Assembly: GCA_965261955.1 (NCBI GenBank)
Contig: CBDHEM010000034.1
Location: 1 to 64,000 of the forward strand
DNA: 64,000 nt
Direction: 5' to 3'
From: JABAAI01 sp965261955
GTDB taxonomy: Bacteria > Spirochaetota > Leptospiria > Leptospirales > Leptonemataceae
The notes under the pieces are model-generated. The model searched no databases. It had not been told where the DNA came from and was given only the letters and a program-made list of their open reading frames with translations. Both the position numbers and the translations under genes were made by a program. Shown in pieces: positions 47,201-58,071 of the stretch; within the stretch, counting starts at the first letter, position 1, and the number at the start of each line of letters is the position of its first letter.

Positions 47201-49675
47201 TAGGAGCAGCTGCTGCTATTTGTTATAGTTGGCGTGTTATAGGAGCAGCAGCTGCTATTTGCTATAGTTAGCATGTTATAGGAGCAGCAGCTGCTATTTG
47301 TTATAGTTGGCATGATATAGGAGCAGCAGCTGCTATTTGTTATAGTTGGCATGTTATAGGAGCAGCTGCTGCTATTTGTTATAGTTGGCATGTTATAGGA
47401 GCAGCAGCTGCTAATTGCTATAGTTAGCATGTTATAGGAGTAGTAGCTGCTATTTGTTATAGTTGGCATGATATAGGAGCAGCAGCTGCTATTTGCTCTA
47501 GTTGGCATGTTATAGGAGCAGCAGCTGCTATTTGTTATAGTTGGCATGTCATAGGAGCAGCAGCTGCTATTTGTTATAGTTGACATGTTATAGGAGCAGC
47601 AGCTGCTATTTATTATAGTTGACATATTGGAGCAGCAGCTGCTATTTGTTATAGTTGGCATGTTATAGGACCAGCAGCTGCTATTTGCTATAGTTGGCAT
47701 GTTATAGGTGCAGCAGCTACTATTTGCTATAGTAGGCATGTTATAGGAGCAGCAGCTGCTATTTGCTATAGTTGGCATGTTATAGGAGGAGCAGCTGCTA
47801 TTTGTTATAGTTGGCATGATATAGGAGCAGCAGCTGCTATTTGCTATAGTTGGCATGTTATAGGAGCAGCAGCTGCTATTTGCTATTGTTGGCATGTTAT
47901 AGGAGGAGCAACTGCTATTTGATATAGTTGGCATGTTATAGGAGCAGCAGCTGCTATTTGCTATAGTTGGCATGTTATAGGAGGAGCAGCTTCTGTTTGC
48001 TATAGTTGGCATGTTATAGGAGCAGCAGCTGCTATTTGCTATAGTTGACTTGTTATTGGAGCAGCAGCTGCTATTTATTATAGTTGACATATTGGAGCAG
48101 CAGCTGCTATTTGTTATAGTTGGCATGTTATAGGAGCAGCTGCTGCTATTTGTTATAGTTGGCATGTTATAGGAGCAGCAGCTGCTATTTGCTAGAGTTG
48201 ACATATAGGAGCAGCAGCTGCTATTTGTTATAGTTGGCATGTTATAGGAGCAGCTGCTGCTATTTGTTATAGTTTGCATGTTATAGGAGCAGCAGCTGCT
48301 ATTTGCTATAGTTGGCATGTTATAGGAGCAGCTGCTGCTATTTGTTATAGTTTGCATGTTATAGGAGCAGCAGCTGCTATTTGCTATAGTTGGCATGTTA
48401 TAGGAGGAGCAGCTGCTATTTGCTATAGTTGGCATGTTATAGGAGTAGCAGTTGCTATTTATTATAGTTGACATATTATAGGAGCAGCAGCTGCTATTTG
48501 TTATAGTTGGCGTGTTATAGGAGCAGCTGCTGCTATTTGTTATAGTTGGCATGTTATAGGAGCAGCAGCTGCTATTTGCTATAGTTGGCATGTTATAGGA
48601 GCAACAGCTGCTATTTGCTATAGTTGGCAATTTATAGGAGTAGCAGCTGCTATTTATTATAGTTGACATATTATAGGAGCAGCAGCTGCTATTTGTTATA
48701 GTTGGCATGTTATAGGAGCAGCAGCTGCTATTTGTTATAGTTGGCATGTTATGGGAGCAGCAGCTGCTATTTGTTATAGTTGGCATGTTATAGGAGCAGC
48801 AGCTGCTATTTGTTATAGTTGGCATGTTATAGGAGCAGCAGCTGCTATTTGCTATAGTTGGCATGTTATAGGAGCAGCAGCTGCTATTTGCTATAGTTGG
48901 CAATTTATAGGAGTAGCAGCTGCTATTTATTATAGTTGACATATTATAGGAGCAGCAGCTGCTATTTGTTATAGTTGGCGTGTTATAGGAGCAGCAGCTG
49001 CTATTTGTTATAGTTGGCATGTTATAGGAGCAGCAGCTGCTATTTGTTATAGTTGGCATGTTATAGGAGCAGCAGCTGCTATTTGTTATAGTTGGCATGT
49101 TATGGGAGCAGCAGCTGCTATTTGTTATAGTTGGCATGTTATAGGAGCAGCAGCTGCTATTTGTTATAGTTGGCATGTTATAGGAGCAGCAGCTGCTATT
49201 TGCTATAGTTGGCATGATATAGGAGCAGCAGCTGCTATTTGCTATAGTTGGCATGATATAGGAGCAGCAGCTGCTATTTGCTATAGTTGGCATGTTATAG
49301 GAGCAGCAGCTGCTATTTGCTATAGTTGGCATGTTATAGGAGCAGCAGCTGCTATTTGCTATAGTTGGCATGTTATAGGAGCAGCAGCTGCTATTTGCTA
49401 TAGTTGGCATGTTATAGGAGTAGCAGCTGCTATTTGCTATAGTTGGCATGTTATAGGAGCAGCAGCTGCTATTTGCTATAGTTGGCATGTTATAGGAGCA
49501 GCAGCTGCTATTTGCTATAGTTGGCATGTTATAGGAGCAGCAGCTGCTATTTGCTATAGTTGGCATGTTATAGGAGCAGCAGCTGCTATTTTCTATAGTT
49601 GGCATGTTATAGGAGCAGCAGCTGCTATTTGCTATAGTTGGCATGTTATAGGAGCAGCAGCTGCTATTTGTTAGA
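44217..49675. repeat. 39-bp minisatellite, about 140 copies, with higher-order duplication
   Basis: The unit core is GTTATAGGAGCAGCAGCTGC then TATTTGCTATAGTTGGCAT. AGCAGCAGCTGCT is a palindromic core. Being 13 codons long and free of stops, it keeps frames open on both strands for hundreds of codons (minus: MPTIANSSCCSYN repeated). Rare variants recur about 2.6-2.8 kb apart: GCTAGAGTTGACATATAGG at 45561 and 48191, TCTGTTTGC at 45401 and 47992, GCTAATTGC at 44585 and 47410. A multi-kilobase block was therefore duplicated inside the array. Confidence 0.95.
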
Positions 49676-50535
49676 AGCTTTGGAGTTTTGCTTTCTTATT
49701 AGCTTTTTCAAAGCAAATTTAAACTATATTTTCTTATTATAATTATCTGCTTGATCTGGTGTGTGATGGCAACATCTCTGCATGCCCATTATGAGGAAAT
49801 AGACCTCTGGCTGCATCATGGCCGATGGTCCTACTTTTGAGGAGCATGCGAGTTTGAGGGAGGCCAGAATGAGGGATAGAACAGGAGCTAGAGGCCATGA
49901 TTGGGGATTGGGAAGACAGGTGCAAAGAAGGAATGATATCCATGTTTGCTGCAGCTTATCGAGAGAACATATCCCACACTACCTCCCCTCCCCTTTCTTC
50001 TATAGACATCCTTATCCTCATCCATCCATTTCACCAAACCAATACCCCATTTGTTTTCCTCAACAGTCTCTATCTGATTATCCCCCTTTACCACCACGCC
50101 CCCTTCCCCCTACCCCACCCCTTCCTCACCCAATGATAATAATCCATAATAAAACTCCCATTCAGTGTGTGGAATTGATTACTCCGTCCACTCGCTGTGT
50201 TGCTTTGTTTGATTGGTTATTAATCATAAGCGTTAGATGTCAATGGCTACATGGGTTCTGCTGTTGTTGAAGTGGTTGCTATGGCACCGCCACTACTATG
50301 GCTCCTTCCTCTACCTGTACTCATCTCTGTGCTGTGATTACACTGAGTCTTGGATCTTGTGTAGTACTATGCATACCCAATTATGTTTGGCACATAGCCA
50401 AATTGGGTCAACAGCCAATGCCACCCACTTCCTTTCAAGAGACCAAATGTGCACTTCTTGCCGATTCTGCTGAATGGTTAAGTAGTATAGGAAGAACAGT
50501 AGCACACCAATCATTCTCAATACTAGGCTTCCCCT
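49676..50535 (+). other. Unique island between two arrays, probably exonic
   Basis: Protein-like frames occur in all three plus phases. Examples are MADGPTFEEHASLREARMRD (49818 on) followed by a proline-rich stretch YRHPYPHPSISPNQYP, DYPPLPPRPLPPTPPL; MISMFAAAYRENISHTT; and near 50240-50540 MATWVLLLLKWLLWHRHYYG and IPNYVWHIAKLGQQPMP. The stretch probably contains one or more exons of the surrounding gene, but I could not choose frames or borders. Confidence 0.35.
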
Positions 50536-52355
50536 CTCCTGTAGCTTAGACACATGTACATGAGTGCATGTCAGTGGAATCATTCTCAATACTAGGCTCC
50601 CCTTCTCCTGTAGCTTAGACACATGTACATGAGTGCAAGTCAGTGGAATCATTCTCAATACTAGGCTCCCCCTCTCCTGTAGCTTAGACACATGTACATG
50701 AGTGCAAGTCAGTGGAATCATTCTCAAAACTAGGCTCCCCATCTCCTGTAGCTTAGACACATGTACATTAGTGCAAGTCAGTTGAATCACTCTCAATACT
50801 AGGCTCCCCTCTCCTGTAGCTTAGACACATGTACATGAGTGCAAGTCAGTGGAATCATTCTCAATACTAGGCTCCCCCTCTCCTGTAGCTTAGACACATG
50901 TACATGAGTTCAAGTCAGTTGAATCATTCTCAATACTAGGCTCCCCCTCTCCTGTAGCTTAGACACATGTACATGAGTGCAAGTCAGTGGAATCATTCTC
51001 AATACTAGGCTCCCCCTCTCCTGTAGCATAGACACATGTACATGAGTGCAAGTCAGTGGAATCATTCTGAATACTAGGCTCCCCCTCTCCTGTAGCTTAG
51101 ACACATGTACATGAGTGCAAGTCAGTGGAATCATTCTCAATACTAGGCTCCCCTCTGCTGTAGCTTAGACACATGTACATGAGTGCAAGTCAGTGGAATC
51201 ATTCTGAATACTAGGCTTCCCCCCTCCTGTAGCTTAGACACATGTACATGAGTGCAAGTCAGTTGAATCATTCTCAAAACTAGGATTCCCCTCTCCTGTA
51301 GCTTAGACACATGTACATGAGTGCAAGTCAGTGGAATCATTCTCAATACTAGGCTCCCCCTCTCCTGTAGCTTAGACACATGTACATGAGTGTAAGTCAG
51401 TGGAATCATTCTCAGTACTATGCTCCCCCTCTCCTGTAGCTTAGACACATGTACATGAGTGCAAGTCAGTGGAATCATTTTCAATACTAAGCTCCCCCTC
51501 TCCTGTAGCTTAGACACATGTACATGAGTGCAAGTCAGTTGAATCATTCTCAAAACTAGGATTCCTCTCTCCTGTATCTTAGACACATGTACATGAGTGC
51601 AAGTCAGTGGAATCATTCTCAATACTAGGCTCCCCCTCTCCTGTAGCTTAGACACATGTACATGAGTGCAAGTCAGTGGAATCATTCTCAATACCAGGCT
51701 CCCCCTCTCCTGTAGCTTAGACACATGCACATGAGTGCAAGTCAGTGGAATCATTCTCAATACTGGCTCCCCCTCTCCTGTAGCTTAGACACATGTACAT
51801 GAGTGCAAGTCAGTGGAATCATTCTCAATACTAGGCTCCCCCTCTCCTGTAGCTTAGACACATGTATATGAGTGCAAGTCAGTGGAATCATTCTCAATAC
51901 TGGCAACCCTTCTCCTGTAGCTTAGACACATGTACATGAGTGCAAGTCAGTGGGATCATTCTGAATACTAGGCTCCCCCTCTCCTGTAGCTTAGACACAT
52001 GTACATGAGTGCAAGTCAGTGGAGTCATTCTCAATACTAGGCTCCCCCTCTCCTGTAGCTTAGACACATGTACATGAGTGCAAGTCAGTAGGCTTCCCCT
52101 CCTGTAGCTTAGACACATGTACATGAGTGCAAGTCAGTGGAATCATTCTCAATACTAGGCTCCCCTCTCCTGTAGCTTAGACACATGTACATGAGTGCAA
52201 GTCAGTGGAATCATTCTCAAAACTAGGCTCCCCCTCTCCTGTAGCTTAGACACATGTACATGAGTGCAAGTCAGTGGAATCATTCTCAATACCAGGCTCC
52301 CCCTCTCCTGTAGCTTAGACACATGTACATGAGTGCAAGTCAGTGGGATCATGTG
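50536..52355. repeat. 69-bp minisatellite, about 26 copies
   Basis: The unit core is CTCCTGTAGCTTAGACACAT then GTACATGAGTGCAAGTCAGT. With 23 codons per unit, one minus frame repeats MIPLTCTHVHVSKLQERGSL; one-base deletions in the CCCCC part break it. The left end joins the unique island seamlessly. Confidence 0.95.
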
Positions 52356-52429
52356 ATCAGCAGTACTATTAGTGTAAACCTGTTGCTGGAGGTGTGAATT
52401 GTGATTTGTATAAAATTACAGTGGGGACA

Positions 52430-52770
52430 TAAATCCTACCCCTAGTGGGGACATAAACCCTAACCCCTAGTGGGGACAGGATTTATGTAGATCTGATGTA
52501 GATAAATATCAGGTTCTGATCTAGATAAATCCTACCCCTAGTGGGGACAGGATTTATGTAGATCTGATGTAGATAATTATCAGGTTCTGATCTAGATAAA
52601 TCCTACCCCTAGTGGGGACAGGATTTATGTAGATCTGATGTAGATAATTAATTATCAGGTTCTGATCTAGATAAATCCTACCACTAGTCGGGACAGGATT
52701 TATGTCGAACTGACGTAGATACGAATTATCAGGATGTGATCTAGATAAACCCGCCCTGGGAGATAGGCCT
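52430..52770. repeat. 72-bp repeat, about 4 copies
   Basis: The unit core is ATCCTACCCCTAGTGGGGAC then AGGATTTATGTAGATCTGAT. The unit contains the dyad CCCCTAGTGGGG. Confidence 0.92.
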
Positions 52771-52937
52771 TTTGTCTAGGCTATTATTGATGTTGATTGT
52801 CAGGGGCACACAAAACTTTACGTATAGTATATATATATATATGTGTGCGTGTGCATATAGCTGCATGTATGATTATATATATGTATATAGTTGCATTTAT
52901 GATTATATATATGTTTGTTGTTCTGTATCACTGATAG

Positions 52938-53126
52938 AAGCACACGTTGTTGCCCTACCACCAGCGGACAACGCTGCAGAGAATGGCTCTAATTCTATGG
53001 AACTTTGTTGCTCTCTACTTGGTTTTAAGTTTGTGCTTTTTGGTGTGGTTCTCCAAACTGTATATGTCGTGGGCGTGTGTCCGAAGTCCTTGGGAAATAC
53101 AGCTCATGTGCCAATTTACAAGCCTG
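52938..53126 (+). CDS. Exon encoding a membrane helix, putative membrane protein
   Basis: It follows ATCACTGATAG and ends at CCTG|GTAAGA. 63 codons in phase 0 read KHTLLPYHQRTTLQRMALIL WNFVALYLVLSLCFLVWFSK LYMSWACVRSPWEIQLMCQF TSL. A clear transmembrane segment (LWNFVALYLVLSLCFLVWF) is followed by a loop with several Cys and Trp. It joins the next exon in phase 0. Confidence 0.62.
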
Positions 53127-53223
53127 GTAAGATGTTTAACCTGGTGAGATTATGTTGACCTGATAGAAGAAGAGGTTATATTGATTGTGTTTTTGTTGTG
53201 TGGTCCTCTGATCCTCTTTATAG

Positions 53224-53352
53224 GTTCAATGTTGGTCGTGCAGGCTGGATAGTGTCCACTGTGATATAGCCAACAGTAATCAATGCATTCTTGCAGATGA
53301 CAACACAGTGATTCGCTGCAACATGCCACTCTTTACAGTTCCAGAATTTGAT
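53224..53352 (+). CDS. Cys-rich exon, putative membrane protein
   Basis: It lies between CCTCTTTATAG and GAT|GTAAGC, 43 codons, phase 0 to phase 0. It reads VQCWSCRLDSVHCDIANSNQ CILADDNTVIRCNMPLFTVP EFD. Five cysteines suggest an extracellular or lumenal disulphide-linked segment. The intron to the left is 97 nt, and the next one contains the 56-bp array. No downstream exon was located, so the gene is incomplete here. Confidence 0.62.
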
Positions 53353-53369
53353 GTAAGCCTGAGAATCCT

Positions 53370-55018
53370 ATATATAGAAATAGATATGCTAGTAGCTGTG
53401 ACATTAGCAATATGAATGTAATCTAATATATAGAAATATATATGCTAGTAGCTGTGACACTAGCAATATGAATGTAATCTAATATATAGAAATATATATG
53501 CTAGTAGCTGTGACACTAGCAATATGAATGTAATCTAATATATAGAAATAGATATGCTAGTAGCTGTGACACTACAAATATGAATGTAATCTAACCTATA
53601 GAAATAGATGTGCTAGTAGCTGTGACACTAGCAATATGAATGTAATCTAATATATAGAAATAGATATGCTAGTAGCTGTGACACTAGCAATATGAATGTA
53701 ATCTAATATATAGAAATGGATATGCTAGTAGCTGTGACACTAGCAATATGAATGTAATCTAATATATAGAAATAGATATGCTAGTAGCTGTGATACTACG
53801 AATATGAATGTAATCTAATATATAGAAATATATATGCTAGTAGCTGTGACACTAGCAATATGAATGTAATCTAATATATAGAAATAGATATGCTAGTAGC
53901 TGTGACACTACGAATATGAATGTAATCCTATATATAGAAATAGATATGCTAGTAGCTCTGACACTAGCAATATGAATGTAATCTAATATATAGAAATAGA
54001 TATGCTAGTAGCTGTGACACTAGCAATATGAATGTAATCTAATATATAGAAATAGATATGCTAGTAGCTGTGACACTAACGAATATGAATGTAATCTAAT
54101 ATATAGAAATAGATATGCTAGTAGCTGTGACACTAGCAATATGAATGTAATCTAATATATAGAGATAGATATGCTAGTAGCTGTGACACTAGCAATATGA
54201 ATGTAATCTAATATATAGAAATAGATATGCTAGTAGCTGTGACACTAGCAATATGAATGTAATCTAATATATAGAAATAGATATGCTAGTCGCTGTGACA
54301 CTAGCAATATGAATGTAATGTAAAATATAGAAATAGATATGCCAGTAGCTGTGACACGAGCAATATGAATGTAATCTAATATATAGAAATAGATATGCTA
54401 GTAGCTGTGACACTAGCAATATGAATGTAATCTAATATATAGAAATAGATATGCCAGTAGCTGTGACACTAGCAATATGAATGTAATCTAATATATAGAA
54501 ATGGATATGCTAGTAGCTGTGACACTAGCAATATGAATGTAATCTAATATATAGAAATAGATATGCTAGTAGCTGTGACACTAGCAATATGAATGTAATC
54601 TAATATATAGGAATATATATGCTAGTAGCTGTGACACTAGCAATATGAATGTAATCTAATATATAGAAATAGATATGCTAGGAGCTGTGACACTAGCAAT
54701 ATGAATGTAATCTATATATAGAAATATATATGCTAGTAGCTGTGACACTAGCAATATGAATGTAATCTAATATATAGAAATGGATATGCTAGTAGCTGTG
54801 ACACTAGCAATATGAATGTAATCTAATATATAGAAATGGATATGCTAGTAGCTGTGACACTAGCAATATGAATGTAATCTAATATATAGAAATAGATATG
54901 CTAGTAGCTGTGACACTAGCAATATGAATGTAATCTAATATATAGAAATGGATATGCTAGTAGCTGTGACACTAGCAATATGAATGTAATCTAATATATA
55001 GAAATTGATATGCTAGTA
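53370..55018. repeat. 56-bp minisatellite, left part (split by transposon)
   Basis: About 29 copies with the core GACACTAGCAATATGAATGT then AATCTAATATATAGAAATAG. The unit holds the inverted pair TGCTAG...CTAGCA. The array starts about 20 bp after the splice donor at 53353 and is interrupted by the Tc1-like element. Confidence 0.95.
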
Positions 55019-55266
55019 CAGTAGGCGCCAAAAAAACACTTTCCGTTGCGTTATGGAAGTACGTACGTTTATTGTCAGAGCGTAACCGTTGGGGGAGCGT
55101 TTCCGATTGGTTTTCTAAGCGTTCTTCGAAAATGCACAATCCTTTCCGACTGATTGTGATGTAAAATCGTACACGTATTGCAAATTTTGCACGTGGCTGC
55201 TATTGGCATATTCAAGTTGCGTCCATCGCTAAAACAGCCATTTTTTTCACTCTTTCTGTCGGTAAT

Positions 55267-56360
55267 ATGGTGTATTCGACGTACAAAAAGCAAAGAATTC
55301 TTTACCTTAGATTTAAAGGATTGAAGGCCCCAACAATCGCAAAGATATTGGAGGAGGAGGAAAGACTCAGTATCACTAGGCAGGGCGCCCAGAGGTTTCT
55401 GAAGCGCTACCGAGAGACTCGCATGGCAGACGGCCAGGCAATGGGAGGCCATCAGTTATCTCAGAAGATGTCAAGGAGATTGTGGAGGCTCAAATGCAGG
55501 CTTGTTTTGAATTTTAAGGTGCCATGCTTATGAAATTGACTAAAGGAATATGAAGTTAGGAACTTTTTATTTATTTTAAAGAATAGCCTTGCTAAGCATA
55601 TTTGTGCATGGGTTGCTTAGTTTAATATATCTCTATCTAGGCTGATGAGACTAAGTATATTTGTACATGGGTTGCTTAGTTTAATATATCTCTATCTAGG
55701 CTGATGAGACTAAGTATTTTTGTACATGGGTTGCTTAGTTTAATATATCTCTATCTAGGCTGATGAGACTAAGTATATTTGTGCATGGGTTGCTTAGTTT
55801 AATATATCTCTATCTAGGCTGATGAGACTAAGTATATTTGTACATGGGTTGCTTAGTTTAATATATCTCTATCTAGGCTGATGAGACGACTAAGTATATT
55901 TGTACATGAGTTGCTTAGTTTAATATATCTCTATCTAGGCTGATGAGACTAAGTATATTTGAACATGGGTTGCTTAGTTTAATATATCTCTATCTAGGCT
56001 GATGAGACGACTAAGTATATTTGTTCATGGGTTGCTTAGTTTAATATATCTCTATCTAGGCTGATGAGACGACGGCTTGCCAGCTACACGGCCTACTTCA
56101 AAGCAAGGGCTACTCCATCTCTTTGGCATGAACTGAAAGTTCATCAGAAGGGAGGTGTAGCCAAAAAACAAGGCAGAGTTGGTGGGGGGGGGGGGGGGAT
56201 CAAAAGATTCTGGCTGACTGTTGTTGCCACCAAGTGCCAGAAATATATCCGACATTTGAGAAAAGTGATTCCTCGAATCATTGAACTGAATGACAATGCA
56301 ACTGGTTACTGGTTTATATTATTGTGGTTTTGTTGTATTCAGAGTAATAGCATTCACTGA
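55267..56360 (+). pseudogene. Tc1-like transposase missing its catalytic core
   Basis: The ATG at 55267 opens MVYSTYKKQRILYLRFKG, LKAPTIAKILEEEE and RQGAQRFLKRYRETR, a paired-type helix-turn-helix DNA-binding start. Near 55430 the frame slips by one base: the other frame continues GNGRPSVISEDVKEIVEAQ, the usual linker region. The DDE core is absent; a 59-bp minisatellite lies there instead. Code resumes at about 56075 with WHELKVHQKGGVAKK, a G run, then GIKRFWLTVVATKCQKYIRH LRKVIPRIIELN and NATGY, the usual transposase C-terminus. Confidence 0.85.
55570..56065. repeat. 59-bp minisatellite replacing the transposase core
   Basis: About eight near-identical copies with the core ACATGGGTTGCTTAGTTTAA then TATATCTCTATCTAGGCTGA. 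The last unit runs straight into the transposase C-terminal coding sequence (GATGAGACGACGGC). Confidence 0.95.
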
Positions 56361-57081
56361 GCAGGCACACCCCTTTGTTGTTGCATGTCTGTTTCTTTGC
56401 ATCAGAGCTTTACTACAAATAGGTGAAGCCATGTTGTAGTTTGTACTGGGAGAAAACAATTTACTATTCTGGAATTTGCACCATGCTGAAGTGTGGTTTT
56501 ATGGATATACAGGAAAAAGCACATGGAAGTGTGTGAGGGGAAACCAGGAATGTGTGAACACACCTTTCAGTTGGTGAACTAGTTTGTTGAGGCTATCTTA
56601 ACTAGTAGCAGCTGCTCGTGAAACCACAGCCTTCCTAGCAAGTTGTCTTTTTTAGCTTATTGGGCTCAGTAGTCATCCAGCAGCAGCACTATATATTTAA
56701 ATCAGTTGGTCTACTTGTTGAGGCTCATCTTAAACCAGGAGCCTTCCCAGCAACTTCTCTTTGTTTCCTTATTGGGCTCAGTAGTCACCCAATAGCAGCA
56801 CTATATATTTAAAAGATATATCGAGGGGGCCACTACCTAGCTTTAGGTACTGAATTGTCCAAGAGATAACCACATACTTAAATAACTTTAGTAACAACCA
56901 CAATCATGATTTATCTGGATGGACAAATAATGCTCCACAAGCAAATTCCATTTTGTGTTTTATATTGCTCCTCCCATGATGTACATGTAAGGAAAGTTGC
57001 CAACTGCAATCTTATTTGATATCTTGTCGTAAACATATCAAAGAATATCAAGTAATCAAAAAGTATACATATCTACAATAC
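56361..57081. other. Transposon interior with a ~125-bp direct duplication
   Basis: Two imperfect copies (about 56565-56705 and 56706-56815) share TTGTTGAGGCT, CAGCCTTCC/GGAGCCTTCC, TTATTGGGCTCAGTAGTCA and AGCAGCACTATATATTTAAA. No coding sequence is recognised. Confidence 0.7.
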
Positions 57082-57774
57082 TTATTTATGTAGTCTCAAA
57101 CGTTTCGTTGCCTGTTGCACTGCCTCTAAACATTTCTGCCACACGGGCTCGAACTCCACTGGAGCCCTATAAAACTGAGGGTACTGGCTAAACATGACCC
57201 TCAATAATTCATCCAGTTCCTTCGAAGGGAGCCCTCGAAGGTGCCTGTTCCCATTTGAGGTACATCTTCTCATTCGGCCAAAATACCAAACAATAGCCTG
57301 CAATATCACAGAATTAGAGATATGCACTATCTAGATCTTAAATAAAGATTGCATACTACATGAGTCCTCTTCACAACTGATGCAAGCTTTGTTGCACTTG
57401 ACATAAAATAGGATATGCTTGGTCTTGCATTGAATTCAAGACATTTATGAGAAACTGTCCTTAGATCACGCACATATTGATCAAGCTTCAACATCATGTG
57501 AAAAAAGCTACACAAGACAGTCACCTGCAGCTACATTGGCTATTCTAGTAGTAATTATATAGCAATATCAAAACTAACACAAATTAGCCTCCAGCATACA
57601 AAACATCAAAATCTGAGGAATCAAAACTAACGCAGTATATCCACAAAATCTAGACCAACACCGATTTACAAGCAATTAAAAAAAATAAATAAAGCTTCCC
57701 ACCTTGAGCAAACGCTGGGGAAAGGGCTTACTTCTTTGTGCAAGGTAATCCTTCAGAGCCTTCCTGAACGTCAT
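57082..57774 (-). CDS. Intact three-exon passenger gene, unknown function
   Basis: Exon 1 is 57774-57703 (MTFRKALKDYLAQRSKPFPQ RLLK), donor AAG|GTGGGA. Exon 2 is 57524-57360 (VTVLCSFFHMMLKLDQYVRD LRTVSHKCLEFNARPSISYF ..VVKRTH), acceptor CTGCAG, donor CAT|GTAGTA. Exon 3 is 57297-57082 (AIVWYFGRMRRCTSNGNRHL RGLPSKELDELLRVMFSQYP ..RLRLHK, stop), acceptor ATTGCAG. All junctions are phase 0, introns are 178 and 62 nt, and there are no stops or shifts in 150 codons. The protein is basic with hydrophobic/aromatic helices; no known motif is recognised. It runs opposite to the transposase. An additional upstream exon is possible. Confidence 0.65.
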
Positions 57775-58071
57775 CGTGAAATACTTAACAGAACTCAATC
57801 CAGGACACTAAACACCGCGTGTTCATCGAAGGGTGCTCATTTAAGATGTGCGCGCATGGATGACGTTCAGGTTCACGTAACAATTTCAAATGATGCAGTT
57901 GCAGGTAAGAATTTCAAATAAATGGTGCATAGTATGCAACCTGTAGAACACATGTGTTCCGTTGACCGTGTGTTTCTATATCGTACTTCTTGCAGTTTAT
58001 GTTGAGCCGGTCTATCGTTCAACGTAGGTTGTACCTAAACGGAACGGAAAGTTTTTTTTTGGTACCTACTC

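Larger units (their letters stand above)
55019..58071 (+). mobile_element. Tc1-like DNA transposon with passenger gene
   Basis: Its left end, CAGTAGGCGCCAAAAAAACA, continues CTTTCCGTT. Its right end, read inward, is GAGTAGGTACCAAAAAAAAA then CTTTCCGTT. TA flanks both sides (55017-55018, 58072-58073), and the host repeat unit is continuous across it (GCTAG-TA / TA-GC..GACACTAC). That is a textbook Tc1/mariner target duplication. Inside are a disrupted transposase on plus (55267-56360) and a spliced minus-strand gene (57774-57082). At 3.05 kb it is longer than typical Tc1 elements. The terminus of a relative starts at 63882. Confidence 0.92.

Noticed and set aside
44459..49644. Minus-strand open frames of 617 and 1102 codons repeating a 13-residue Ser/Cys-rich peptide
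   Set aside because: The 39-bp unit is 13 codons with no stop in this frame, the opposite strand is also open, and there is no start, splice or domain context. It is a by-product of the array.
50338..52352. Minus frames repeating MIPLTCTHVHVSKLQERGSL
   Set aside because: 23-codon unit of a minisatellite; frame broken repeatedly by one-base deletions.
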